In this document: positions 1 through 5,788 of the stretch, piece after piece
Layout: every line of letters begins with the position of its first letter
Numbering within the stretch: position 1 is the first letter of the stretch
Translations under genes and position numbers: made by a program
Assembly (NCBI GenBank): GCA_964387935.1
Contig: CAYLZN010000252.1
Span: 1-8,752 of the forward strand
Length of the DNA stretch: 8,752 bases
Direction of reading: 5' to 3'
Source: CAYLZN01 sp964387935
GTDB lineage: Bacteria > Acidobacteriota > Vicinamibacteria > Vicinamibacterales > JAFNAJ01
Notes under the pieces: model-generated
Told to the model about the DNA's origin: nothing
Database searches by the model: none
Seen by the model: only the letters and a program-made list of their open reading frames with translations

Positions 1-509
1 TCAAGACCAACCTCGAGGCCGTCAAGGAGATCGTCCGGCAGATCCGGCTGCGCGACCTGGGCGGGATCATCGTGCTGGACTTCATCGACATGGAGGAGAA
101 GAAGAACCGCCAGAAGGTCTACCAGGCGATCGAGCAGGAGCTCTCGCGCGATCGCGCACCCTCCAAGGCGATCCAGGTCTCCGACTTCGGCCTCATCATC
201 GTCACGCGGAAGCGCGTCAAGCAGAGCCTCGAGCGGCAGCTCACCGACCAGTGTCCGTACTGCTCGGGCACCGGCACGATCAAGTCCAGCGCGACGATCT
301 GCTTCGAGATTCTCAACGAGATGAAGAAGATCGCTCCCGACCTGAACGGTCAGCAGGTCGTACTGCGGATCAACCCCGACATCGCGCGCGTGCTGCAGGG
401 CGAGGAGGCGAGCGTGCTGCGCGAGGTGGAACGCACCCTCGGCAAGCGGATCGCGCTCAAGCCCGATCCGCTGCTGCACCACGAGCAGTTCGACGTGATG
501 GCGAGGTAG
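1..509 (+). CDS. rng: Ribonuclease G/E family protein, C-terminal part (5' end outside window)
   Basis: This is the end of a single-strand-specific endoribonuclease that matures rRNA and decays mRNA in the cytoplasm. The first complete codon is at base 3, and 168 residues are visible before the TAG at 507-509. The fragment opens with the family block TNLEAVKEIVRQ, followed by GGIIVLDFIDM. The first Asp of that second block (codon 78-80) matches the second magnesium-binding Asp of E. coli RNase E (D346). The zinc-link CPYC follows at bases 252-263 within CPYCSGTG; in the family this motif joins two subunits into a dimer. About 100 residues follow it, as in RNase G, and there is no long disordered scaffold tail like that of E. 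coli RNase E, so RNase G-type is preferred. The first catalytic Asp and the S1 domain lie upstream of the window. The stop is one base from the stop of the convergent DUF4097-type gene. The family call is near certain; the G versus E name is a size-based choice. Confidence 0.95.
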   Translation, partial: KTNLEAVKEIVRQIRLRDLGGIIVLDFIDMEEKKNRQKVYQAIEQELSRDRAPSKAIQVSDFGLIIVTRKRVKQSLERQLTDQCPYCSGTGTIKSSATICFEILNEMKKIAPDLNGQQVVLRINPDIARVLQGEEASVLREVERTLGKRIALKPDPLLHHEQFDVMAR

Positions 510-510
510 G

Positions 511-1527
511 CTACTTCCTGGTGATCGTCACGTCGCCCGAGAACGTCGTCACCGCGATCTCGGCGCTGCCGTCCCCGAACACGCCGGCCAGGAGGCGCCG
601 GCTGGCGCCGCCCTCCTCGCCCGGCGTGGAGCGCAGCGTCAGCGGAAGGTCGGTCCGCAGGCTCCCGCTGTGGGTGCGCGCCTCGAGGTCGAACCCCGTC
701 TTGCCGTCGAGCGCCACCCGCACGTCACCGGAGTGCGACTTGAACTCGTAGCGGCCGCCCCTGGCGAGCGTGCCACTGTAGCCGACGTCCCCGGAGACAC
801 TCCGCACGCCGGCCCGATCGCAGGCGAACTCCTTGAGCGTCACGTCGCCGCTGATGGAGCCGAACTCGCAGCTCGGAGCCCTGATTCCCGTGGCCGCCAC
901 GTCGCCGCTGACCGTCGCCGCCGAGAGATCCGCCTTCGACGTGCAGTTGGTGAGCGTGACGTCGCCCGACATGGTCTTGGCCGATGAGAGGCGCGCCAGA
1001 TCGCGCCCGACGAGGTCGCCGCTCACGGTCTCGAGCCTGGCATCGCCGGTCACGCCTGCGAGCATGATGTCGCCTGCCATCGAACGTGCGTCTACCGTCA
1101 GGTTCGCCGGGGCCGTGATGGACAGGACCACCGACGCGCGACGCGAGGACTTCACCGGCATGGTTCGCACCTCGACACGGCCCGCATGCTGCCGGATGTC
1201 GAGGCTGCTCGCCACGAGCACGGCCTGCGCTTCCTCGTCGGTGTGTCCGAAGGCGCGCCTGGTGATCGTGAGCCTGGTGGTGTCGGCGCCGCCGGTCGCG
1301 GTGATCTCGGTGTCGCCGGCCATATTGAAAATCGAGAGCACGGCATCCCGTTCCACGGTGAGTGTCTTCGTCTCCACGGCCTCGCGGGCCGGTCGCGAGT
1401 GTCGCTCGGACTGGCGGCCGGGCGCCTGCGGCGTCGCCGTCTTGTCGGGGCCCTGCGCCCAGGACAGACCCGGACCGGGCGCGAGGGCAAGGGCAGTTAC
1501 GAGAAGGAATCTGCGCGCGTCAATCAT
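511..1527 (-). CDS. Secreted DUF4097-type beta-strand repeat protein
   Basis: The product is a 338-residue exported protein of unknown biochemical function. It has a signal peptide (positive start MIDARR, hydrophobic stretch, probable cleavage near WAQ at residues 23-25), then a short charged linker. The rest is a repetitive beta domain with SGD-type turns (AGD, SGD or SGS) at residues 70, 151, 169, 187, 207, 226, 245, 266, 287 and 330. The 18-21 residue spacing from 151 to 287 is typical of DUF4097 'putative adhesin' proteins and suggests a right-handed beta-helix or solenoid with one turn per repeat. Cysteines at 195, 220 and 236 lie inside the repeats. No transmembrane anchor or sorting signal is visible, so the protein is probably periplasmic or released. 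It starts at an ATG 18 bases after the anti-sigma stop with only a weak Shine-Dalgarno, so it is probably co-translated. DUF4097-like genes often sit beside sigma/anti-sigma pairs, but their role is not established. Confidence 0.88.
   Translation of the reverse strand: MIDARRFLLVTALALAPGPGLSWAQGPDKTATPQAPGRQSERHSRPAREAVETKTLTVERDAVLSIFNMAGDTEITATGGADTTRLTITRRAFGHTDEEAQAVLVASSLDIRQHAGRVEVRTMPVKSSRRASVVLSITAPANLTVDARSMAGDIMLAGVTGDARLETVSGDLVGRDLARLSSAKTMSGDVTLTNCTSKADLSAATVSGDVAATGIRAPSCEFGSISGDVTLKEFACDRAGVRSVSGDVGYSGTLARGGRYEFKSHSGDVRVALDGKTGFDLEARTHSGSLRTDLPLTLRSTPGEEGGASRRLLAGVFGDGSAEIAVTTFSGDVTITRK
666..1078 (-). repeat. Periodic SGD repeat region of the DUF4097-type gene
   Basis: Within the coding sequence, units of 54-63 bases recur. 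Each contains a variant of the minus-strand sequence for [TS]-x-[SA]-G-D, seen on the plus strand as repeated ACGTCGCC-type words (for example near 840, 900 and 960). The repeats are degenerate in DNA but regular in protein, so selection on the fold explains them better than recent duplication. Confidence 0.7.
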
Positions 1528-1545
1528 GATGTCGGTCCGTCGGGG

Positions 1546-2304
1546 CTACGATTTCTTCAGGTTCTCGACGATGCGTGCGGCGCCCGCCTCGTCGCCCTGG
1601 CGCATCTCGTTCATCAGGGCGATCGTGTCCTGCAGCAGTCCGATCTTGCGGCGGAACGCCTCGAACAGGTTCTCCTGCGCCACCTGGCTGGCCGGCTCGG
1701 TCCGCAAGGCGACGCGGCTCTCTTCGATGGCCTGGTCGATCACGGCGAGGTTCTCTTTCACTGTCGCCATCAGCACGGGGTCGATCGGGGAATCCGAGGC
1801 GCTCGCAATCTGCTCGAGTCCCTGGATCGCCTTCTCGTAGTGATTCGCGGCCATCTGCAGCTCGTTCTCGATCGATTCGACGAGGCTGCCCGGCGCGGCG
1901 TTGCCCGCCGGCGGCCCTGAGTCCTGCGTGACCCCCGGGGTCGGCGTCAGACGGGCGACGGTCCACACGCCCAGCCCGGTCGCCAGCACCACGAGCGCCG
2001 CGGCGCCCATCCAGGCCCACGAGGGGACCCACGACGCTCTCGGCGCCGCGTCGGCTGCCGACTGTGCACGGCCGTGCGCGGCGTCCTCCTCGTTCAGGCG
2101 GCTCAGAAGGCCGGCCCACGCACTCCGCGGCACGGGCCGTCGCTCGAGCGAGGCTGCCGTCTGCCGGATGCGCTGGAGGTCCCCGGCGAGCAGGCGGCAC
2201 GATTCGCAGCCGGCGAGGTGCGCCTCCGCCTCCGCGCGCGCCGGGGCGTCGAGGGCACCCTCCACGAGTTCCGAGGCGACGTCGCGAAATTCCCGGCAGG
2301 TCAT
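1546..2304 (-). CDS. Membrane-anchored zinc-finger anti-sigma factor
   Basis: This 252-residue single-pass inner-membrane protein is the likely regulator of the sigma factor encoded just upstream. The start is set by an ATGA overlap: its ATG (2304-2302) shares bases with the sigma stop. The cytoplasmic N-terminus carries the anti-sigma zinc motif HX3CX2C (H29, C33, C36), with a further Cys at position 3, as in ZAS-type anti-sigma factors that clamp ECF sigma regions 2 and 4. A linker follows, then a transmembrane segment at about residues 96-117 (starting WAWMGAAAL). The roughly 135-residue outer part has a Pro/Gly-rich stretch (120-140) and then long helical, coiled-coil-prone segments (about 141-170 and 177-250). 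The outer part is the plausible sensor, but no known sensory domain was recognised. A longer reading frame continues upstream to about 2733 inside the sigma gene; it lacks family similarity and is rejected. The pairing is well supported by overlap and domain; the inducing signal is unknown. Confidence 0.9.
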   Translation of the reverse strand: MTCREFRDVASELVEGALDAPARAEAEAHLAGCESCRLLAGDLQRIRQTAASLERRPVPRSAWAGLLSRLNEEDAAHGRAQSAADAAPRASWVPSWAWMGAAALVVLATGLGVWTVARLTPTPGVTQDSGPPAGNAAPGSLVESIENELQMAANHYEKAIQGLEQIASASDSPIDPVLMATVKENLAVIDQAIEESRVALRTEPASQVAQENLFEAFRRKIGLLQDTIALMNEMRQGDEAGAARIVENLKKS

Positions 2305-2873
2305 TGCGTCAGCCACTCCCGCAGCCTGAGGCGCGCCTTGTGGACCTGTGACTTCGAAGTGCCTTCCGCCACCCCGAGCAGGGCCCCCACCTCGCGATGA
2401 TCGAATCCCTCGACATCGTGCAGCACGAACGCCGCGCGTGCCCCTTCCGGCAACTGGGCAATCGCGCGTTCCAGGTCGAGCCGGCTCACGACGGCCTCGG
2501 CGGGGCGGCCACGGGACAACGGACCGTCGCCCGCGTCCTCCAGCGATTCCGTCTTGCGCTGTTCGTGCCCGGCCCGGCTCCTCAGCCGGTCCAGGCACTG
2601 ATTCACCGCCAGGCGATACAGCCACGTTCCGAGCGCCGCCTCCCCCTTGTAGGTGCCCATCCGGCGGTAGGCCTGAAGGAACACCTCCTGGAGTGCGTCC
2701 TCGGCGTCGGCGTCGTTCCCGAGCATACGCCACGCGAGATTGAAGATCCGCGACGCGTGCAGGTTGTACAGCACCTCGAACGCGCCCCGGTCCCCGTCCA
2801 CCACGCGAGCCGCCAGCTCGGCGTCGCCCATCCGGGCGTCTTCGATCGGCTTAGACGGGACTGCCCGGGCCAT
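2301..2873 (-). CDS. RNA polymerase ECF sigma factor (sigma-70 family, RpoE-like)
   Basis: This 190-residue alternative sigma factor directs RNA polymerase to a specific promoter set, probably when its anti-sigma partner lets go. Region 2 spans about residues 30-100 and contains the ECF signature NDADAEDALQEVFLQAY, then TWLYRLAVNQCLDRLR. Region 4 is at about 134-188, with LPEGARAAFVLHDVEGF and the helix-turn-helix around residues 158-182 (HREVGALLGVAEGTSKSQ, then VHKAR). There is no region 3 and no extra C-terminal domain, so it is a minimal ECF sigma. The ATG at 2873 is chosen because GGAGG lies six bases upstream. The frame stays open back to 2978, but that would run into the MGMT gene and add an unconserved tail. 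The next internal ATG is at 2831. The gene ends in a 4-base ATGA overlap with the anti-sigma gene. The ECF subgroup and regulon cannot be assigned from sequence alone. Confidence 0.94.
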   Translation of the reverse strand: MARAVPSKPIEDARMGDAELAARVVDGDRGAFEVLYNLHASRIFNLAWRMLGNDADAEDALQEVFLQAYRRMGTYKGEAALGTWLYRLAVNQCLDRLRSRAGHEQRKTESLEDAGDGPLSRGRPAEAVVSRLDLERAIAQLPEGARAAFVLHDVEGFDHREVGALLGVAEGTSKSQVHKARLRLREWLTQ

Positions 2874-2879
2874 GCGTTG

Positions 2880-2884
2880 CCTCC
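2880..2884 (-). promoter_or_regulatory. Shine-Dalgarno site of the ECF sigma gene
   Basis: GGAGG on the minus strand lies six bases before the ATG at 2873. It is the strongest ribosome-binding site in the window and decides the sigma start against a longer open frame. It contrasts with the neighbouring minus-strand genes, which start by overlap or with weak sites. Confidence 0.8.
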
Positions 2885-2892
2885 GGGTCGAG

Positions 2893-2919
2893 AAGACGAG
2901 TGTGGAGGCTAGGACGTTC
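2893..2919 (-). promoter_or_regulatory. Candidate ECF-type promoter upstream of the sigma gene
   Basis: On the minus strand, GAAC (2919-2916) is followed after 17 bases by CGTC (2898-2895), read in full as GAACGT...CGTCTT. A GAAC-type -35 with a CGTC-like -10 at 16-17 bases resembles promoters read by many ECF sigma factors, which often transcribe their own genes. Transcription would begin near 2886-2888, giving a leader of about 14 bases that carries the GGAGG site. The -35 lies inside the last codons of the MGMT gene. The match was found by eye, and two 4-base boxes in GC-rich DNA can occur by chance. Confidence 0.4.
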
Positions 2920-3280
2920 GCGACCGCCCGGCGGTCTGGCCGGTCCCTCGCGCCCGGCCCGACCGGTGCCCGATCCACCGGCGCGCCGCGAAATCGAGGA
3001 TCACGCGCCCTCGAACGGCGCAGCCCTCGAGCACCAGCAGCTGCCGCTTCAGCGACTCGTGGCCTCCGTAGCCGCCCAGGCGGCCGCCGGCCGCGATGAC
3101 GCGATGGCAGGGCACCGTGTGATCGTCACAGCGGGCCATCACGGTGCCCACGGCGCGCGCGGCGCCAGGCCGCCCGGCCCACGCGGCCACGTCCCCGTAG
3201 GTCGCCAGGCGACCCGCGGGGATCGCCCGCACGACTGACAGCACGCGATCGCCGAAGCGTCCGGCCGGCGCCGGCGTCAC
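2909..3280 (-). CDS. MGMT/Ogt-family DNA alkyltransferase, single catalytic domain
   Basis: This 123-residue protein consists only of the DNA-binding and active-site domain of O6-alkylguanine-DNA alkyltransferases, which move an alkyl group from damaged guanine to their own cysteine. The active site is VPCHRV with acceptor C58. Y28 (TYGDVA), the 'arginine finger' R42 (AARAVG) and E85 (VLEG) match residues used for DNA flipping and binding in human MGMT (Y114, R128, E172). Because the site is PCHR and not PWHR, it should be a true transferase and not an alkyltransferase-like (ATL) protein. The usual N-terminal domain is missing, and the hinge Asn-Pro before the active site is replaced by CDDHT. 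About 20 basic residues follow the domain. The start is taken as the GTG at 3280-3278, which overlaps the upstream stop as GTGA; the frame is open back to 4174 but there it only shadows the barrel gene. The stop is 35 bases before the sigma ATG. Confidence 0.87.
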   Translation of the reverse strand: MTPAPAGRFGDRVLSVVRAIPAGRLATYGDVAAWAGRPGAARAVGTVMARCDDHTVPCHRVIAAGGRLGGYGGHESLKRQLLVLEGCAVRGRVILDFAARRWIGHRSGRARGTGQTAGRSRTS

Positions 3281-4215
3281 CGGCCGATCCTGAATCGGAC
3301 CATCAGGAAGAAGTGGTTCAGGTCCTTTTCTCCAAAGGCTTCGGCCACCCCGCTGCCCGCGAGCCCGTCGGGCACCCACCGAAGGCCGCCCTCCACGTCT
3401 GCACCGAACCACTTCGAGATCGGGATCTCCACGCCGGCGAGCGCGTGGTAGCTCGAATGTCTGTCGGACACGTCGTCTGACGTGGCGGCGAAATCCGCCT
3501 CTTCCTTGACGAGCACCACGCCAGCTCCTCCGCCCACGTAAGGCACGAGCGAACCGAAGAACCCGCGCGGGGCCGCCGGGCTGGGTGCAGCGGGCGTCGC
3601 GGGCTTCGCTGGCGCCGGTGCCGGCTTGGGCGTCGGCGCCGCCTGCTCCCGGAGCGGCGCACCAGGGGACTTCCGCGGCGTCGTGGGCTTGACGGGCGGT
3701 TTCGCGGCCGGGGCCTTGGGCTTCTTCGGCTTCGGCGCGAAGCGCCAGCCGGCCGTGAAATCGAGCGGCGTGATCGTGAGCCGGCTCTCGATGCCGAGCG
3801 GGAAGACCGCCGATCCGTCCACGAACACCCGCTCCCCGACGTCGGAATAGGTGGTGGCGGACACCTGGCCGAACAGGCCGGAGCGGTGCGCGACGCGCAC
3901 CCCTCCCCCCCACGCGACGCCGCTCGAGCCGCCATAGACGGCGTCGAACGATTCGGCAGCGCTGAAGCTCAGAAAGCCGGCTTCTGCGAAGCCGGCGATG
4001 GTCAGCGCCGGTGGCCCGGGTGGCCTGGCGGGTTGCGCCGGTTTCGATGGCTGCGCCGGCTTCGCGGGTTGCGCCGGCTTGGCGGGCGGCGCCGACGTGA
4101 CGGGCGGCTGCTTCGGCTCCGGTTTCGCCGTGCCGGACGTTTGAGCCGCGGCCCCCGGGACCAAGGTCAGGCACGCCAGGACGGCGGCCAGCGGGAACGC
4201 ACCACGTCGCGTCAC
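3277..4215 (-). CDS. Exported outer-membrane beta-barrel-like protein with two Pro-rich segments
   Basis: This is a 312-residue protein of unknown specific function. It has a signal peptide (MTRR, then a hydrophobic stretch to about residue 20, with cleavage likely after GAAA at 24). Next comes a Pro/Lys/Ala/Gln-rich linker (about 31-69) with three perfect-register hexapeptides [AS]KPAQP at 45-62. A barrel-like region of alternating strands follows (about 71-160, for example IAGFAEAGFLSFS and GGGVRVAH), and then a second Pro/Lys/Ala-rich insertion (about 161-216). The last part again looks like barrel strands (about 217-312), with VPYVGGGAGVVLV and the final strand FFLMVRFRIGR. Gly- and aromatic-rich alternation suggests an OmpA-like or 'outer membrane beta-barrel' porin-family protein. 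The C-terminal residue is Arg and not Phe, which is unusual for barrel assembly. The start is GTG at 4215-4213, overlapping the protease stop as GTGA. The end overlaps the MGMT GTG in the same way. Confidence 0.8.
   Translation of the reverse strand: MTRRGAFPLAAVLACLTLVPGAAAQTSGTAKPEPKQPPVTSAPPAKPAQPAKPAQPSKPAQPARPPGPPALTIAGFAEAGFLSFSAAESFDAVYGGSSGVAWGGGVRVAHRSGLFGQVSATTYSDVGERVFVDGSAVFPLGIESRLTITPLDFTAGWRFAPKPKKPKAPAAKPPVKPTTPRKSPGAPLREQAAPTPKPAPAPAKPATPAAPSPAAPRGFFGSLVPYVGGGAGVVLVKEEADFAATSDDVSDRHSSYHALAGVEIPISKWFGADVEGGLRWVPDGLAGSGVAEAFGEKDLNHFFLMVRFRIGR
4030..4083 (-). repeat. Three tandem 18-bp repeats coding [AS]KPAQP hexapeptides
   Basis: Three contiguous 18-base units (4066-4083, 4048-4065, 4030-4047 in coding order) differ at only a few positions. 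They encode AKPAQP, AKPAQP and SKPAQP in the N-terminal linker of the barrel-like protein. Unit loss or gain would keep frame and only change linker length. Confidence 0.85.
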
Positions 4216-5768
4216 TTGATCAGCCCCAGACCCCGCAGCGTCGCCCGCGGATTGATGACGCCCGCCCCATACTCGTCGTCCCGCCCCGTCGGGCCCTTGT
4301 CGGTGGCAAAGCGCTCGAGTGCGGCTTCGATGGCCGCGGGATTCGTGATGCCCTGCGTGATCAGGAGCGCCGCGAGGCCGGCGACGTGCGGCGTCGCCAT
4401 CGACGTTCCCTGGAACGCGCGGTACGAGAAGACATCGAACCGCGGGGGGCCGAACCGGTTCGGAGGCAGCAGATAGGTGTCGCTGAAGGTGGGGTCGTAG
4501 GTCTGCTGATACACCGCGCCCGCGGCGCCTCCCTGGCGCGAGTTACCTCCGGGGGCGGCAATCTCAACGTAGTCCTTCACTCCCGAGTAGTAGGCGCGTG
4601 TCAGGTCCGGCCCGACCGACGCGACCACGATGGCCCCTTCGATCGGTGCGGCGGCCTGGGCGATGGCTTCGACGGGGTTGCCGTCCTCATAGCGGTTTCC
4701 TGCGGCCACGACGATGAACACGCCCTTGCCGACCGCGTATCGCATGGCATCGCCCACGACCGGGGCGGCCGGCCCCGTGCGTCCGATGCTCATGTTGATC
4801 ACCTTCGCCCCGTTGTCTGCGGCGTACCTGATGCCGCGGGCCACGACGTCATCGGTGCCGATGTTCGGGGCCTCGAAGATGTCGTCCCACTCGTTGGAGA
4901 TGACCTTGACCGGCATGAACCGTACGTTGAATGCCATGCCGGCCAGGCCCACCCCGTTGTCCGTCAACTGGCCGACCGTACCCGCCACGTGCGTGCCGTG
5001 GCCGTCCATGTCCGTGGGCGACTCGTCGTTCCAGATGAAATCGCGCGGTGTGACGAAGCGACTCGTGCCGGCCAGATCGTTCGCGGCGGCAAACGGGACC
5101 TGCACGCGGCCCAGCGCCGGGTAGTTCACGCCGTTCATCTCGAACGCCGGGGCGTTGAACTCGTAGATGGCATTCTGGTAGGCGAGTCCCGTGTCGAGGA
5201 TGGCGACGATGACCTCCTGGGTTGCGCCCCGGTTGATGTCCCACGCCTGCTCCATGCCGATGGCCGACAGGTTCCACTGGCGGTCGAACAGGGGGTCGTT
5301 CGGCCTGTAGGCGGGGTGCACCCGGTAGGCGGGCTGCGCGTACTCGACGTCGGCGCGCGAGGAAAGCTCCGCCGCGGCAGCGCGGGGATCGACGGAGGGA
5401 TCGAGTTCGAGGATGTCGAAGTCGGCCCAGCTCGGGCGCGTCGATCGTCGCACGCCTGCGAGCGACGACACGCTCACACGCGTATCGCCTGGGGTTCCGG
5501 AGCGGAACTTCACGATGACCCGGCCCGGGACCGCCTCCGGGTCCGATGAGGCACCCGCAAGGGACACGCGGGCCGGACGGCTCGTGTGCCGGAGCGTCAC
5601 GCCGACGGGATCGTCGTAGATGCCGTTGTCGATCCCCGGGGGAGCGACCGGCTGGAGGAGTGTTCTGCCCGAGGAGAACGACCCTGGCTCCTGTGCGCGG
5701 CCGTGCAGCAGCCACGCCCCCAGCAGCAGGGAAACTACGGCAAGTCCAACTCTCACGTGTCGCGTCAT
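4212..5768 (-). CDS. Secreted subtilisin-like serine protease (peptidase S8)
   Basis: This is a 518-residue exported endopeptidase. The signal peptide is MTRHVRVGLAVVSLLLGAWL with cleavage probably near GRAQ (23-26). A propeptide-like part covers about 80-150: PGRVIVKFRSGT opens it and VEYAQPAY closes it, as in inhibitor-type S8 prodomains. The catalytic domain carries D192 (VAILDTG), H257 (DGHGTHVAGT), oxyanion-hole N358 (VVAAGN) and S456 (GTSMATPHVAGL), so the triad is complete and the enzyme should be active. The Asp-His spacing (65 residues) is about twice that of subtilisin, pointing to an insertion at about 200-250. A second Tyr/Phe/Pro-rich insertion (about 415-450) precedes the Ser. 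No C-terminal domain follows, so it ends like a minimal secreted enzyme. The ATG at 5768 has only a weak upstream GGGA. The gene begins 20 bases after the small membrane protein gene and overlaps the barrel gene by GTGA. The substrate is unknown. Confidence 0.94.
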   Translation of the reverse strand: MTRHVRVGLAVVSLLLGAWLLHGRAQEPGSFSSGRTLLQPVAPPGIDNGIYDDPVGVTLRHTSRPARVSLAGASSDPEAVPGRVIVKFRSGTPGDTRVSVSSLAGVRRSTRPSWADFDILELDPSVDPRAAAAELSSRADVEYAQPAYRVHPAYRPNDPLFDRQWNLSAIGMEQAWDINRGATQEVIVAILDTGLAYQNAIYEFNAPAFEMNGVNYPALGRVQVPFAAANDLAGTSRFVTPRDFIWNDESPTDMDGHGTHVAGTVGQLTDNGVGLAGMAFNVRFMPVKVISNEWDDIFEAPNIGTDDVVARGIRYAADNGAKVINMSIGRTGPAAPVVGDAMRYAVGKGVFIVVAAGNRYEDGNPVEAIAQAAAPIEGAIVVASVGPDLTRAYYSGVKDYVEIAAPGGNSRQGGAAGAVYQQTYDPTFSDTYLLPPNRFGPPRFDVFSYRAFQGTSMATPHVAGLAALLITQGITNPAAIEAALERFATDKGPTGRDDEYGAGVINPRATLRGLGLIK

Positions 5769-5788
5769 TGGATCCCTGTCCCGGCCGA

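Noticed and set aside
666..1078. CRISPR-like spacing of repeated GTCGCC words
   Set aside because: The repeats are degenerate, in coding frame and explained by the SGD turns of the protein. There are no identical repeats separated by unique spacers.
833..1920. Two long plus-strand frames opposite the DUF4097-type and anti-sigma genes
   Set aside because: They mirror the repeats of the real genes on the other strand and show no independent protein features.
2305..2733. N-terminal extension of the anti-sigma frame
   Set aside because: It overlaps the sigma gene in another frame. The conserved anti-sigma N-terminus MTCREF starts exactly at the ATGA overlap.
2874..2978. Longer sigma factor start
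   Set aside because: The strong GGAGG fits the ATG at 2873, and the extra residues would overlap the MGMT gene and match no sigma region.
3281..4174. N-terminal extension of the MGMT frame, which could look like a fusion protein
   Set aside because: It overlaps the barrel-like gene in another frame. The barrel frame has a signal peptide and barrel features, while the extension has no domain and a low-complexity Arg/Gly/Ala translation.
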